Position numbers and translations under genes: made by a program. From Collinsella sp. (GTDB taxonomy: Bacteria > Actinomycetota > Coriobacteriia > Coriobacteriales > Coriobacteriaceae): 64,000 nucleotides of DNA. Positions 27,202 to 36,874 of this stretch are shown here, one piece after another. The DNA is taken from positions 82,189 to 146,188 of the forward strand of contig JAHYYJ010000006.1 in NCBI GenBank assembly GCA_019425015.1, in the 5' to 3' direction. How positions within the stretch are numbered: position 1 is the stretch's first letter; the number at the start of each line of letters is the position of its first letter. A model generated the notes under the pieces. It saw only the letters and a program-made list of their open reading frames with translations. It had not been told where the DNA came from and did not search any database.

Positions 27202-27705
27202 CTAGCCTTGATACGAGGACGCCTTCGGAGGCGTCTTGCCCTTCAGGACCTTATGGTAGTAATCGTAGGTGAGCGGCGTCTCGTCGCTTAGGCGCTCGGC
27301 ATCCTCGACCTCGCCGATAAACAGTAGATGCGTGCCCACATCCACAGTGTCGATCAAACGGCAGCTAAACAGCGCCGCCGCATGCTCGGGCACATAAGGC
27401 ATGCCGAGAGCAGTCTCGCGAGTCTCGTACTTGGCAAACTTGTCATAGTCGCTGCTGGTGCGGAACCCAAAGTTACCGATATAGAGCATATCGGCCGTCT
27501 GATCGATCACGGTCAGCGCGAACGCTTTGGCCGAAGCGATGACGCCCGAGGTGACGTTGTCCTTGTTCACGGCAACCGAAATGCGCGGCGGCATGGACGT
27601 CACCTGCACCGCAGTGTTGATGACGCAGCCGGCGCGCAGCCCGTCTGCCGCGGCGCTCACCACGTACAGACCGCTCGGCATGGTAAAGAACGCAGTTTTG
27701 TCCAT
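27202..27705 (-). CDS. Flavin reductase family protein (FMN-binding split barrel)
   Basis: 167 residues of the flavin reductase-like family: MPSGLYVVSAAADG, the FMN-contacting VTSMPPRISVAVNKDN, AKAFALTVIDQ and a late GEVEDAE. Anaerobic members reduce rubredoxin or act with it in oxygen reduction, and clostridial Hrb proteins fuse the two modules; here they are separate neighbours. Start ATG 27705 with GGGGAG; upstream in-frame ATGs lack ribosome sites. Stop is 18 bases before the rubredoxin promoter region. Confidence 0.88.
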   Translation of the reverse strand: MDKTAFFTMPSGLYVVSAAADGLRAGCVINTAVQVTSMPPRISVAVNKDNVTSGVIASAKAFALTVIDQTADMLYIGNFGFRTSSDYDKFAKYETRETALGMPYVPEHAAALFSCRLIDTVDVGTHLLFIGEVEDAERLSDETPLTYDYYHKVLKGKTPPKASSYQG

Positions 27706-27756
27706 AACAATCACTCCCCTAACCCGGGTTGGAACCTCATGGATGTATGTACCCAC

Positions 27757-27787
27757 AAAAAAAAGCGGCGCCCATAACGGACGCCGC
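27757..27787 (-). terminator. Intrinsic terminator downstream of smpB
   Basis: GCGGCG (27765-27770) pairs with CGCCGC (27782-27787) plus inner pairs; eight T residues follow on the minus strand. Confidence 0.88.
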
Positions 27788-27835
27788 CTTTGAGACATAT
27801 GTGTCAAAACAGTATAAGCAAGATGAGACGCCCGC

Positions 27836-27902
27836 AGTTGCGGTGAAATAGGGACTGAATAGCTCCTCAAACAGGCAAAACAGTCCGTATTCCACCGCAA
27901 CT
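27836..27902. repeat. Palindromic repeat family B, copy 1
   Basis: AGTTGCGGTGAAATAGGGAC... (27836-27857) pairs with CAGTCCGTATTCCACCGCAA... (27881-27902); two mismatches in 22. Lies between smpB and its terminator. Confidence 0.85.
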
Positions 27903-27914
27903 TATGAAGGGTGG

Positions 27915-28385
27915 TCAGCGGTTGCGCTCCTTGAGGGCGCGGTCAATCTCGCGCTGGACATCGCGCTTGGCCATATCCTCGCGCTTGTCGTAGAGCTTCT
28001 TACCACGGCCCAGGCCCAGCAGCAGCTTTACGCGGCCGTCGGTATTAAAGTAGAGCTCCAACGGCACCAGGGCATAGCCGCGATTATGTAGCTTACCGTC
28101 GAGAAAGTCAATCTCCTTGCGGTGCAGCAGCAGACGACGACGGCGATCAGGGTCGCGATTCCACACGCCACCATGGCTATAAGGGTGAATATGCAAACCC
28201 ACGAGCCAGCACTCGCCGCCACGGATCAGTGCAAAGGTGTCGGTGATCTGGCACGCGCGCTCGCGAATCGACTTGACCTCGGTGCCACTCAGCTCAATAC
28301 CGCACTCAAACGTCTCATCGATAAAGTACTCGTGATGTGCCGAGCGATTCTTGGAAATGAGCTTGCGCTCGCGCTTACTGGGCAT
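27915..28385 (-). CDS. smpB: SsrA-binding protein SmpB
   Basis: 156 residues with the OB-fold core of SmpB: NRSAHHEYFIDETFECGIEL, GTEVKSIRE, and the C-terminal basic tail RGKKLYDKREDMAKRD that reaches into the ribosome's decoding centre. It brings tmRNA to stalled ribosomes (trans-translation). Start ATG 28385 after AAGGAGG; overlaps the upstream TPR gene by 11 bases, so the two are coupled. tmRNA itself is not in the window. Confidence 0.97.
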   Translation of the reverse strand: MPSKRERKLISKNRSAHHEYFIDETFECGIELSGTEVKSIRERACQITDTFALIRGGECWLVGLHIHPYSHGGVWNRDPDRRRRLLLHRKEIDFLDGKLHNRGYALVPLELYFNTDGRVKLLLGLGRGKKLYDKREDMAKRDVQREIDRALKERNR

Positions 28386-29292
28386 CGCCGGCCTCCTTGG
28401 CGCCATCGGCGTTTGAACCCGCAGCCTCGCGCTTTGCCCTGCGCTCGGCATTAAGCTCGGCATCGCTCTCGCGCACCAGCTTGATAATCGCCGCGCATGC
28501 CTCCTCGCCCACCAGGTCGCGGGCACGGACCGTCAGACGCGTAGCCTCCTGCTTGTCGCCGTCGCTTGCAGCATCGGTCGCGCACATGATCAGGCAGATG
28601 GCGATCTCGGCCGAAGGCGAGGTCGGCGCGCCCTGCAGGGCGAGCTCACCCATCACATGGTCGTCACTCTCGTCCGCGGCATCCGGATAGGTGGTATGGA
28701 TCTTGTTGAGCAGGCGCGTCGTATGCGCATCATTGGGCGCCAGGCGCAGCGCCAGACGCGCGCAGCCCACGGCTGCCGAAATGTTCTCGGTCTCGGGCTC
28801 CAAGAAGTACTGACCCAAGTTGGTGTAGGCACGTGCGGCGCACTTACCGTCGCTCGCGCGCTCCAGCACCGAGAACGAGAGCGATGCCCACTCCTGCTTG
28901 TCCTCGAGCGCGCGGAACAGCTCGGCCAAGTCCAAGCGATAGTTGCAGTTCATGGGATCCCAACGCACGGCCTGCATCAGGGCATTCCGAGCACTCACAT
29001 AATCCTGCTGGCGAATGTAGGCAAACGCCATGTCGGAGTACAGGCGGTCAAAGGGAACCTCGACCTGCACCAGCTCGCGCGGATCCTTCTCCACGCGGCG
29101 ATAGGCCAGGCGCTCAAACTTGCTGTCGAAGCTAAAGTACTGGCGCTTCTCCTCCGTCTTGCACTCAGCGTCGATATACTCCTCGGCGAGCTCCACCAGA
29201 CGCTCAAGCAGCGGCGTCGCCGTAGCCAGGTCGCCCTGCGCCAGATAGTTCTCGGCATACGTGATGTCTTCCAAGCTGATAGGCAGGTCCAT
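28375..29292 (-). CDS. Tetratricopeptide-repeat protein
   Basis: 305 residues, soluble. Several TPR-like helix pairs: AENYLAQGDLATATPLLERL, MAFAYIRQQDYVSARNALMQ, LAELFRALEDKQEWA, AYTNLGQYFLEPETENISAA. The C-terminal 50 residues are charged and low-complexity. TPR proteins serve as scaffolds; the partner is unknown. It overlaps smpB, which suggests co-expression with trans-translation, though this may simply be operon packing. Confidence 0.75.
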   Translation of the reverse strand: MDLPISLEDITYAENYLAQGDLATATPLLERLVELAEEYIDAECKTEEKRQYFSFDSKFERLAYRRVEKDPRELVQVEVPFDRLYSDMAFAYIRQQDYVSARNALMQAVRWDPMNCNYRLDLAELFRALEDKQEWASLSFSVLERASDGKCAARAYTNLGQYFLEPETENISAAVGCARLALRLAPNDAHTTRLLNKIHTTYPDAADESDDHVMGELALQGAPTSPSAEIAICLIMCATDAASDGDKQEATRLTVRARDLVGEEACAAIIKLVRESDAELNAERRAKREAAGSNADGAKEAGDAQ

Positions 29293-29351
29293 GACAACTC
29301 CTCGGTCCGGGCGGCAGACTCAACGCGCGCCTTAAATATCGGTCAATACAC

Positions 29352-29379
29352 AAAACCCGGGTCTCTTACGAGGCCCGGG
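29352..29379 (-). terminator. Terminator after the two tRNA genes
   Basis: CCCGGGTCTC (29356-29365) pairs with GAGGCCCGGG (29370-29379), loop TTAC, followed by TTTTG on the minus strand. Confidence 0.88.
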
Positions 29380-29389
29380 CGTTCAATTT

Positions 29390-29466
29390 TGGTAGCCCGT
29401 ACCAGATTCGAACTGGTGATCTCCGCCTTGAGAGGGCGGCGTCCTAAACCGCTAGACGAACGGGCC
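29390..29466 (-). tRNA. tRNA-Glu (CTC)
   Basis: Minus-strand cloverleaf. Acceptor GGCCCGT/ACGGGCT, D-loop GTCTAGCGGTTTAGGAC, anticodon stem CCGCC/GGCGG with loop CTCTCAA (anticodon CTC), T-loop GGTTCGAATCT type. The 3' CCA is encoded. Confidence 0.93.
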
Positions 29467-29483
29467 ATATGTAGCAAATGCAA

Positions 29484-29557
29484 TGGCTGGGATGGAGGGA
29501 GTCGAACCCCCATTGACGGAACCAGAATCCGCTGTCCTGCCATTAGACGACATCCCA
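29484..29557 (-). tRNA. tRNA-Gln (CTG)
   Basis: Minus-strand cloverleaf. Acceptor TGGGATG/CATCCCA, anticodon loop TTCTGGT (anticodon CTG), T-arm GGGGGTTCGACTCCCTC. Encodes GCCA at its 3' end. Confidence 0.94.
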
Positions 29558-29822
29558 ATGACTGCATCGCTGCGCTCGGCTGTGCCTTTGCGCAAGAAAG
29601 AAATATACGGGAAGTCCGGCCGTGACGCAAGCCCCAATTTTGACTTTTTTGAAATTCAGTCAAATACGGCCGACACGTGAAGGACCTGTGAAGCGCCAGC
29701 GACACGTACGGCGCCAAAGCCCGTAAAACATCCCGCATCTACCGCTGGTAGATTACAACAATGCAGCACTCACGGCTGATGGCACAATCGAACCGTCATC
29801 ATTGCACGGATATCGAGGCGCC

Positions 29823-30233
29823 ATGGACGAAGAGCTTGATTACCTATGGGAGACCCTGGGCCTCGAGATCACTGCTGACCTTTGGCCCGAACGGGACAAA
29901 ATCCATCCCACCCTGCGCCCCGCCATCACGGTGATGCAGGCAAAATACCGCCGTGCATCCTTTTTGATCATGCGGATGTCATGGCACGCGGGACTCCCCG
30001 ACCTTAAGCGAATCCAGGCAAGCCTCGTCGAGCTGTCCGGTATGCCGACTGTCATATCCGAGGCGCACCTGGAGCAGCGCCAACGCGAGCGACTGCAACA
30101 GCAGCGGATTCCCTTTATCTGCCCCGGTGTTCAGGCATATCTGCCCTTTATGGACGAGGAGTACTGGAGCGGCAAGCCCAACAAGCACGTAAAGGTCTAC
30201 GGTCCGCACGAATGGGCACAGCTCAAGGATTGA
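29823..30233 (+). CDS. Hypothetical protein, possibly a truncated regulator/restriction-associated domain
   Basis: 136 residues, start ATG 29823 with a weak GAGG. The C-terminal RLQQQRIPFICPGVQAYLPFM resembles a conserved motif (IPFIVPGKQLYLPFLG) found at the middle of winged-helix MarR-like regulators in lactobacilli and streptococci; in those the DNA-binding part follows, and here the protein ends soon after. So it may be a shortened relative. The N-terminal part is helical and unrecognised. No membrane segment. Confidence 0.6.
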   Translation: MDEELDYLWETLGLEITADLWPERDKIHPTLRPAITVMQAKYRRASFLIMRMSWHAGLPDLKRIQASLVELSGMPTVISEAHLEQRQRERLQQQRIPFICPGVQAYLPFMDEEYWSGKPNKHVKVYGPHEWAQLKD

Positions 30234-30305
30234 GCCGAGCGAGCCCTCCGATGGAAAACACGTCCCACCCCGAGCGCTCAAAACGGGTCGCACTTTCCGC
30301 AGCCG

Positions 30306-30665
30306 CTACAGCAGCGCCTCGGTCCAAGCTGCTTCCCTAAAGCCGGGAATCGCAAAGTCGTCGCCCACCAACAGCGGACGCTTGACCAGCATGCCGTCGG
30401 TCGCCAGCAGCTCGTAGCACTCCCGATCCGTCATGCCCGCATCTAGACGCGCCTTCAGGCCCAGCTCTCGATATTTCATGCCCGACGAATTAAAGAAGCG
30501 CCGCACCGGCAGTCCCGAACGAGCAATCCAGGTCGCAAGCTCATCAGCCGTGGGATTGTCCAAAACGATATCGCGGTCGATATACTCTACCCCGTGTTCG
30601 TCCAGCCATGCCTTGGCCTTCTTACAGGTCGAGCACTTGGGATATTCAACAAACAGTACGGTCAT
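30306..30665 (-). CDS. ArsC/Spx-family thioredoxin-fold protein
   Basis: 119 residues with VEYPKCSTCKKAKAWLDEH (C11, C14), the CxxC variant of the ArsC/Spx/YffB family, and the late motif VKRPLLVGDD with the conserved Arg-Pro. Members are arsenate reductases, Spx transcription regulators or unknown thiol enzymes; CSTCKKA plus no RNA-polymerase-binding Gly marker favours an ArsC/YffB-type enzyme. ATG 30665 follows GGAGGA. Stands alone, so function is undecided. Confidence 0.82.
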   Translation of the reverse strand: MTVLFVEYPKCSTCKKAKAWLDEHGVEYIDRDIVLDNPTADELATWIARSGLPVRRFFNSSGMKYRELGLKARLDAGMTDRECYELLATDGMLVKRPLLVGDDFAIPGFREAAWTEALL

Positions 30666-30757
30666 GGGAATCCTCCGAATATAGATCGGCCAACGCAGGC
30701 ACACGCCACACGAGGCGCCTTCGTATGATGGGCCAATTGTAGCCCACGGGTCACACG

Positions 30758-31810
30758 CTAAACGAACCGTACCCCGAATCCGCGTTTGATGAACGGCAGC
30801 AGCTCCATTGCCTCGGGCGTGATATGGCCCGCAACGTTCATGCGCTCGTCACCGGGAAGATCGACCCGCGCAATCTCAAGCTCGCCTTCGTAGCGCCCAT
30901 ATCCGCTATTGCTCACAGCGATCGACCCCGCCTTTCGCGGCAGGCCGGCTCCGGCATCCGTCGGCACGGAATCCGGCTTAAGCGTCGTACGCGACTCCTG
31001 AGACCTAAAGATGAGGGTGCTCGAATCGGGTCGGTCGTGATGAATCTGCCCACGCACATAGGCATAACCGGGCTCAAGCTCGCATTGCAGGTCCACGTAT
31101 CCGGCGGAAACTTGAGCAAACTGCACCCAGCCCGCATCGGAAAGATCGGGGTCGCCGACCAACACAATGTCGCAATCGGCGCCATGTGCAAGCTCAAGCA
31201 TATTGAGGGCAACCTTTGACGCGCGACCGCGCTGCGTCTCGACCGTCGGCAGTCCCTCGAATACCGGCCCGCGAACGTTGGCATCGCCCGGCACAAAAGC
31301 CATGATTTCGAATCCAAGCGCCGCAAGACGAAGATTCACCCGAGCAATGTCCTCCAGAGCTAAACCGGTATAAGGCTTGGGGTAAAAATTGTGGCAGGCG
31401 GCAAAACGAGTCACATCGGCACCGGCCTCACGCCACGATGCGATTTCATCAGAACTCACCGTCGATGCATTGACCACAATGCGAAATACACCGGACAGCT
31501 CCGCGACCCGCCGGGCGCTAAAGCCATAGTCCAAACGAAGGTATTCCAACCCCAGATCGCGCAGGTCCTCGATGCGCTCAAGCCCGAGCAAATCGCACGT
31601 GCGCGGCCCCACATCGGCAATGAGCGCAATGCCGCGGGCGGAAAGCAGCGACAGCACATGACGGACCTTATCGGCATACGCCGCTCCCCCATCCTCGGGA
31701 ATATGCAGCGAGGTGAACGCATAGCGCGCACCCGCCGCGGCACCGTGTTCAATCGTCCGCTCAATATCCTGCAGAGGGTTGGAAAGATAAATCGAAATAC
31801 CCGTTTTCAC
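30758..31810 (-). CDS. mupG: MupG-type 6-phospho-N-acetylmuramidase (DUF871)
   Basis: 350 residues: a TIM-barrel domain (1-240: MKTGISIYLSNPLQDIER, LRLDYGFSARRV, VVNASTVS, CHNFYPKPYTGL, AFVPGDANVRGPVFEGLPTVE) and a C-terminal beta domain. This is the MupG family, which cleaves MurNAc-6-phosphate from muropeptide disaccharides. Start GTG 31810 with AAAGGAG. Last gene of the MurNAc operon; a terminator hairpin sits just before it, so its expression may be tuned separately. The operon context makes the call firm. Confidence 0.9.
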   Translation of the reverse strand: MKTGISIYLSNPLQDIERTIEHGAAAGARYAFTSLHIPEDGGAAYADKVRHVLSLLSARGIALIADVGPRTCDLLGLERIEDLRDLGLEYLRLDYGFSARRVAELSGVFRIVVNASTVSSDEIASWREAGADVTRFAACHNFYPKPYTGLALEDIARVNLRLAALGFEIMAFVPGDANVRGPVFEGLPTVETQRGRASKVALNMLELAHGADCDIVLVGDPDLSDAGWVQFAQVSAGYVDLQCELEPGYAYVRGQIHHDRPDSSTLIFRSQESRTTLKPDSVPTDAGAGLPRKAGSIAVSNSGYGRYEGELEIARVDLPGDERMNVAGHITPEAMELLPFIKRGFGVRFV

Positions 31811-31825
31811 GCTTCAACACTCCTT

Positions 31826-31861
31826 TAAAAAAGGCCGGCGGAGCAGTTAGCCCCGCCGGCA
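31826..31861 (-). terminator. Terminator-like hairpin between murP and mupG
   Basis: GCCGGCGG...CCGCCGGC, followed by TTTTTT on the minus strand and overlapping the mupG ribosome site region. It should stop part of the transcripts before mupG. Confidence 0.75.
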
Positions 31862-31927
31862 CAACCATAGCATCAAGAAATCTGCCGCGCGCCGCGAGCC
31901 CTGAGCAACACGGCTCGCGATATCAAA

Positions 31928-33358
31928 CTACTCGCCAAAGAACTCGTTGATCTTCTGCTCGTCGACGCCAAAGAACCACGTCAGGACAAAGCCGGCGGCA
32001 TAGGCAAGCAGCATAGCGGCAACGTAGCCGAGCTGCTGACCAGGAACGACGATCAGCAGGCCAAACAGACCGGAAACGCCCTGAGAAACCGTGCCGATGT
32101 GAAGCAGCGCCGCGAGCGCGCCGCCAAATCCGGCACCCAGGCAGGCCGTTACAAACGGACGAACGAGCGGCAGCGTAACGGCATACATCAGAGGCTCGCC
32201 CACACCGAGGATTCCAACGGGAATGGACTCTGCGACGTACTTCTTGAGCTTGGCGTTCTTGGTCTTAAAGTACAGCGCCAAACCGGCACCGACCTGGCCG
32301 CCGCCAGCCATCATAAGGATGGGGAGCAGGTAATTGATGCCCTTGGTAGCGCCGTCGGGATCGTTGAGCATAGCGTGGATCGGCGTGAGCGCCTGATGCA
32401 GGCCGACGGAAACCAGCGGCAAGAAGCCTGCCGACAGGATATAGCCGCCCAGGACGCCCAGCTTCTCGAAGATAAAGGTCAAAACGCTAAAGATGGCAGT
32501 CGTCAGCCATGCGCCAACCGGCTGGATGACGAGCATCAGAGCAAAGGCGCCGATGATGAGCACCAGCAGCGGGGACAAGAATGTGTCGAGTGCGTTGGGC
32601 ATAACCTTGCGAATCTGACGCTCCATCCAGGCAAAAAATGCGCCAGCGATAAGAGCCGCGATCATGCCGCCCGCTGCGGGGTTGTACTGCGCATTGGTGA
32701 GCGGCAGCAGAATGGCAGCGGCAGGATCAGCCGCGCCAGGCGCAAGCAGGGGCATGGCACTGTTGGCGATACACATCATGCCGGCGATGCCGCCCAGCGC
32801 AGCGGAGCCACCAAACTCACGCGCCGCGTTATAGCCCACCAAGATGGGCAGATAGGCAAACAGGGCCCAGCCCATGGAACGAATGCCCTGGTACCACCAC
32901 TCGCCTGCAAGCGCGCCTGCCGTCGAGACGTTAATGACGTTGCAGATACCGTTGATGAGGCCAGCCGCAATGATGCCGGGAAGCAGGGCGACGAAGACAT
33001 TGGAAATCTTCTTGAGGAAGGCCTGAACCGGCTTGGACTCGTACTTGGCCTTCTGCGCGGCCTTGTTTGTGGCCGCAGCGTCAACCACGCTCTCGTCGGC
33101 AACGCCTTTCGCAAGGCCGGTGAACTTGGAGAACTCCTCGAGCACCTTATTCACCTTGCCCGGACCCAACACGATCTGCATCGTGTCGTCCTCGACCAGG
33201 CCCATCACGCCGTCGAGTGCCTTAATGCCCTCCGTGTCAACGTTGCCCGTGTCTTTGACGGTCACGCGCAGGCGCGTCATGCACGCCGCGTTTGCCAGCA
33301 CGTTGTCTTTACCGCCCAAAAGGTCCAGCAGCTTTTGAGCCAGCTCTTTGTTCGTCAT
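31928..33358 (-). CDS. murP: PTS EIIBC, N-acetylmuramic acid-type (MurP)
   Basis: 476 residues. The EIIB domain (1-80) has the phosphorylated cysteine C26 in NAACMTRLRV; a linker leads to a ten-segment EIIC domain with IGKVGEPL-type signature (VGEPLMYAVTLPLVRPF). Such transporters import MurNAc (or related sugars) as the 6-phosphate, using a shared EIIA. The following and preceding genes (mupG, murQ, murR) define MurNAc recycling, which supports the substrate. ATG 33358 follows AAGGAG. Confidence 0.88.
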   Translation of the reverse strand: MTNKELAQKLLDLLGGKDNVLANAACMTRLRVTVKDTGNVDTEGIKALDGVMGLVEDDTMQIVLGPGKVNKVLEEFSKFTGLAKGVADESVVDAAATNKAAQKAKYESKPVQAFLKKISNVFVALLPGIIAAGLINGICNVINVSTAGALAGEWWYQGIRSMGWALFAYLPILVGYNAAREFGGSAALGGIAGMMCIANSAMPLLAPGAADPAAAILLPLTNAQYNPAAGGMIAALIAGAFFAWMERQIRKVMPNALDTFLSPLLVLIIGAFALMLVIQPVGAWLTTAIFSVLTFIFEKLGVLGGYILSAGFLPLVSVGLHQALTPIHAMLNDPDGATKGINYLLPILMMAGGGQVGAGLALYFKTKNAKLKKYVAESIPVGILGVGEPLMYAVTLPLVRPFVTACLGAGFGGALAALLHIGTVSQGVSGLFGLLIVVPGQQLGYVAAMLLAYAAGFVLTWFFGVDEQKINEFFGE

Positions 33359-33415
33359 AACTCCTCCTTGTATTGGGTATCTCGTCTGGATGTCGTATCA
33401 GATCACGCCGCGCAC

Positions 33416-34339
<924 letters not shown>

Positions 34340-34349
34340 TTCATTCACC

Positions 34350-35201
34350 TCATCTTTCCTGTTTCTCGATGTAGTTTTGCTTAATGACATGTGTCGCCCG
34401 TTCGTAGTCGCTGGCAACGTAAGCAGCGTACAGGGCATCGACAACCATAAGCTGGGCCATACGCGAAGCCATGGCACCGCTGCGGACCAAGGGCTCACTC
34501 GCAGCGACGCCGAGCACGGCATCGGCCATGGTGGCAAGCTTGGATGATCCATCTACTTTGGTCACGGCCACAACGGGACAGTTGTGACGTTGGGCCTCGG
34601 CGGCGCAGCCCAGCACCTCTTGCGTCAAGCCCGAGTAGCTAAAGGCGATTGCCATATCGCCCTCATGCATGTTCTTGGCACACAAGAGCTGATCATGCCA
34701 GTCGTCGTACAGATGGCACTCTTTGTCGACACGCATGAGCTTTTGCGCCAGATCGTGCGCGACCAAACGAGAGGCACCGATACCGAACAGATTGACCGCG
34801 CGTGCCCGCTTAAGATAGGCCGCACATCGCTCCAAGACGGTGTAATCGAGCGTTCGCGCCGTCGCTTCGATCGTGCGCACGTTGCTTTTCATCACCTTCC
34901 CCACGATACGTTCGACGCTGTCATCCATGGAGATGTCCTCGAGGGCAACGTCTTTCTTGTCACCCAAGAGCGCCAGCTCGGCAATCAGTTCGCGCTGGAA
35001 CTCCTTGTAGCCCGCAAAACCCAAGCGCTTGCAAAAGCGCAAAATGCTCGAGGGCGAGGAGAACGTGGCATCGGCAAGACCGCGGACGGACAGCCCGACC
35101 ACCTCGTGCGGATGAGCGCTTACATATGCGATGACATTGCGTTCCGCCGGGCTCGCGCTGAGCTCACGCTCGCGAAGCCGCAAAAGCAATCCGTTTGCCA
35201 T
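34350..35201 (-). CDS. murR: RpiR-family regulator of MurNAc operon (MurR-like)
   Basis: 283 residues: N-terminal HTH_6 domain (1-80: SASPAERNVIAYVSAHPHEVVGLSVRGLADATFSSPSSILRFCKRLG) and a C-terminal SIS domain (about 125-260, LFGIGASRLVAHDLAQKL, AIAFSYSG). In known cases MurR senses MurNAc-6-P and represses the operon. ATG 35201 has GGAGG eight bases upstream; a GTG nine bases earlier is too close to it. First gene of the operon. The same promoter probably drives murQ-murP-mupG. Confidence 0.88.
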   Translation of the reverse strand: MANGLLLRLRERELSASPAERNVIAYVSAHPHEVVGLSVRGLADATFSSPSSILRFCKRLGFAGYKEFQRELIAELALLGDKKDVALEDISMDDSVERIVGKVMKSNVRTIEATARTLDYTVLERCAAYLKRARAVNLFGIGASRLVAHDLAQKLMRVDKECHLYDDWHDQLLCAKNMHEGDMAIAFSYSGLTQEVLGCAAEAQRHNCPVVAVTKVDGSSKLATMADAVLGVAASEPLVRSGAMASRMAQLMVVDALYAAYVASDYERATHVIKQNYIEKQER

Positions 35202-35300
35202 CTCAAACACCTCCGTTGAGAAGAATTAAAGACCAACGAACGATTCGTACCGGATATAAACAGCTTTTACGGTACATTGTGCCGCATCGTGGCGCACAAA

Positions 35301-35324
35301 GGGCGAGCGTTCTACCGCTCGCCC
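35301..35324 (-). terminator. Terminator after the VanZ-like gene
   Basis: GGGCGAGCG (35301-35309) pairs with CGCTCGCCC (35316-35324), with TTT beyond it on the minus strand. Weak U-run. Confidence 0.65.
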
Positions 35325-35405
35325 CTCAAATCCGACCGCTCGGAAATACGCGCGACACAAAATAATTCAACAAGATCGCATTATCAAAAACGGGCTTGTT
35401 ACCGG

Positions 35406-35987
35406 CTAGCGCCTCGCATGGGCGCCGATCGGCCGAGTCGCATGGCGCACCAACACCGCTGCCAGCAATACCAACAGCATGGCGGTGACATAGCCCGCAG
35501 CATCGAATCCTAAATCGATAACGTCGAAATGCCTGCCGGGAACAAAGATCTTATGTACCTGATCGCCAACGGAGCAGACGGCGCAAAAGAGCAACACGGG
35601 CACGCAACGGGAGCATACGCTCCACGGACGCCTGGAAAAGCAAACCACGACCACCGAGGCGAACAATCCGACGAAGAAAAACTCTACGGTATGGGCAACG
35701 CGACGGACGTTCGTGCCCACCCACATGCGAATGGAAGCAAGTCGGCCAGACCGGACATTCGAAGCAGCCGAATCGGTGCCCCCGGTCATCCCGTTCTCGG
35801 TCTGAGCTTCACCCGCGACATCGGCAGCCTGTACGCCCGTAGCTTGACCCTCCACCACACGCGCGGTGGACTCGCTCAGCAACGACGTCTCCACCGCATT
35901 TTGCTCCGTCAGCACCCAGATGCCCGCCAGCGTTGCAGTAAACAGAACGATCGCGGTCCATCCGATTATTTGTTTTACGCGCGCCAA
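35406..35987 (-). CDS. VanZ-like membrane protein
   Basis: 193 residues. One N-terminal membrane segment (IIGWTAIVLFTATLAGIWVL), a long extracellular loop rich in Ser/Thr/Ala/Gly (about 30-95), then four segments with HTVEFFFVGLFASV and the VanZ-type DLGFDAAGYVTA. VanZ relatives are linked to teicoplanin resistance and envelope work; the role here is unknown. TTG 35987 is the start, since AAGGAGGT precedes it at the ideal distance; a longer frame from 36029 has no ribosome site. Confidence 0.75.
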   Translation of the reverse strand: MARVKQIIGWTAIVLFTATLAGIWVLTEQNAVETSLLSESTARVVEGQATGVQAADVAGEAQTENGMTGGTDSAASNVRSGRLASIRMWVGTNVRRVAHTVEFFFVGLFASVVVVCFSRRPWSVCSRCVPVLLFCAVCSVGDQVHKIFVPGRHFDVIDLGFDAAGYVTAMLLVLLAAVLVRHATRPIGAHARR

Positions 35988-36091
35988 GGGCCTACCTCCT
36001 TTTTTGAATATCAGCGAGTGTAGCCCCAAATGGCATCGTCACCGTATCAAAATTTGAATCGCAACAGGAAGCGCCAAAGCGGCGCAAACCC

Positions 36092-36697
36092 CTACCCCGC
36101 CTCGCGCATCCAGCGATCGAACGTCCCCACGCACACGCCCAGGCACTTTGCTGCCTGGCTGCGGGTAATATCGCCTGCCTCATAGCTATCGCGTACCAGC
36201 TCAAACTGAGGAGGGCACGGCTTGCGAGGTCGACCGAAACGGACCCCTCGCGCCCGCGCCGCTGCAATCCCCTCCGCTTGGCGCCGATGGATATTCTCGC
36301 GCTCCACCTGCGCCACGTAGCTCAGCAGTTGCAGCACAATATCGGCAATCAGGGTATTGGTCACATCCGGCGCGCCGCTGGCCCTGGCGCGCGTGTCAAG
36401 CAATGGCATGTCCAACACCACAATGGCAACCCCGAGCTCCTTGGTAATGCGACGCCATTCCTCAAGAATCTCGGAGTAATTACGGCCAAGTCGGTCGATA
36501 GAAAGCACCACCAGCACGTCCCCGTCTCCCAGGACGTGCAGCAGCTCGCGATAGCGCGGTCGATCGAAGTCCTTGCCGCTCGCATGGTCGGCATAAATAT
36601 TCGCCGAGCCCACGCCATAGGCGCCCAGCGCATCCAGCTGCCGATTAAGATTCTGATCGCGCGAACTCACCCGCGCATAACCATACACCGTCGCCAT
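36092..36697 (-). CDS. Serine recombinase (resolvase/invertase family)
   Basis: 201 residues. Catalytic domain 1-135 with the nucleophile S11 in YGYARVSSRDQNLNRQ, the LSIDRLGRNYSE loop and the long E helix; a C-terminal Hin-type HTH (ITRSQAAKCLGVCVGTFDRWMREAG). Such enzymes resolve or invert DNA between short sites. ATG 36697 after GGGGATGAG. A 42-base repeat with a near copy at 49762 lies 20 bases upstream and is a possible crossover site. No other mobile-element gene is adjacent, so it may be a domesticated or stranded recombinase. Confidence 0.88.
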   Translation of the reverse strand: MATVYGYARVSSRDQNLNRQLDALGAYGVGSANIYADHASGKDFDRPRYRELLHVLGDGDVLVVLSIDRLGRNYSEILEEWRRITKELGVAIVVLDMPLLDTRARASGAPDVTNTLIADIVLQLLSYVAQVERENIHRRQAEGIAAARARGVRFGRPRKPCPPQFELVRDSYEAGDITRSQAAKCLGVCVGTFDRWMREAG

Positions 36698-36716
36698 CTC
36701 ATCCCCGCTTTCTTGT

Positions 36717-36760
36717 AAACCTGCCAAAAAGGGACAGGTTTATTTTGGTAGGTTTTACCT
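36717..36760. repeat. 42-base repeat with hairpin, copy 1 (beside recombinase gene)
   Basis: AAACCTGCCAAAA (36717-36729) pairs with TTTTGGTAGGTTT (36743-36755), one G-U. Middle GGGACAGGTTTA is shared with family C. Near-identical copy at 49762. Confidence 0.75.
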
Positions 36761-36817
36761 CTCGAATAGCAGGTAAGCGGGCGGCCGAGCAGACGGCAAG
36801 GTAGCCATGATCCAAAT

Positions 36818-36849
36818 GCGGAGGGCGGCCCCGAAAGACCGCCCTCCGC
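36818..36849 (-). terminator. GC-rich hairpin after rnr
   Basis: GCGGAGGGCGG (36818-36828) pairs with CCGCCCTCCGC (36839-36849). No U-tract follows on either strand; probably a 3' end stabiliser or weak terminator. Confidence 0.55.
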
Positions 36850-36874
36850 TCTCCCGCCATGAGTCGAGATTTGG

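Noticed and set aside
27700..29560. tmRNA (ssrA) near smpB
   Set aside because: No tRNA-like Ala acceptor with the tag reading frame was found in the window.
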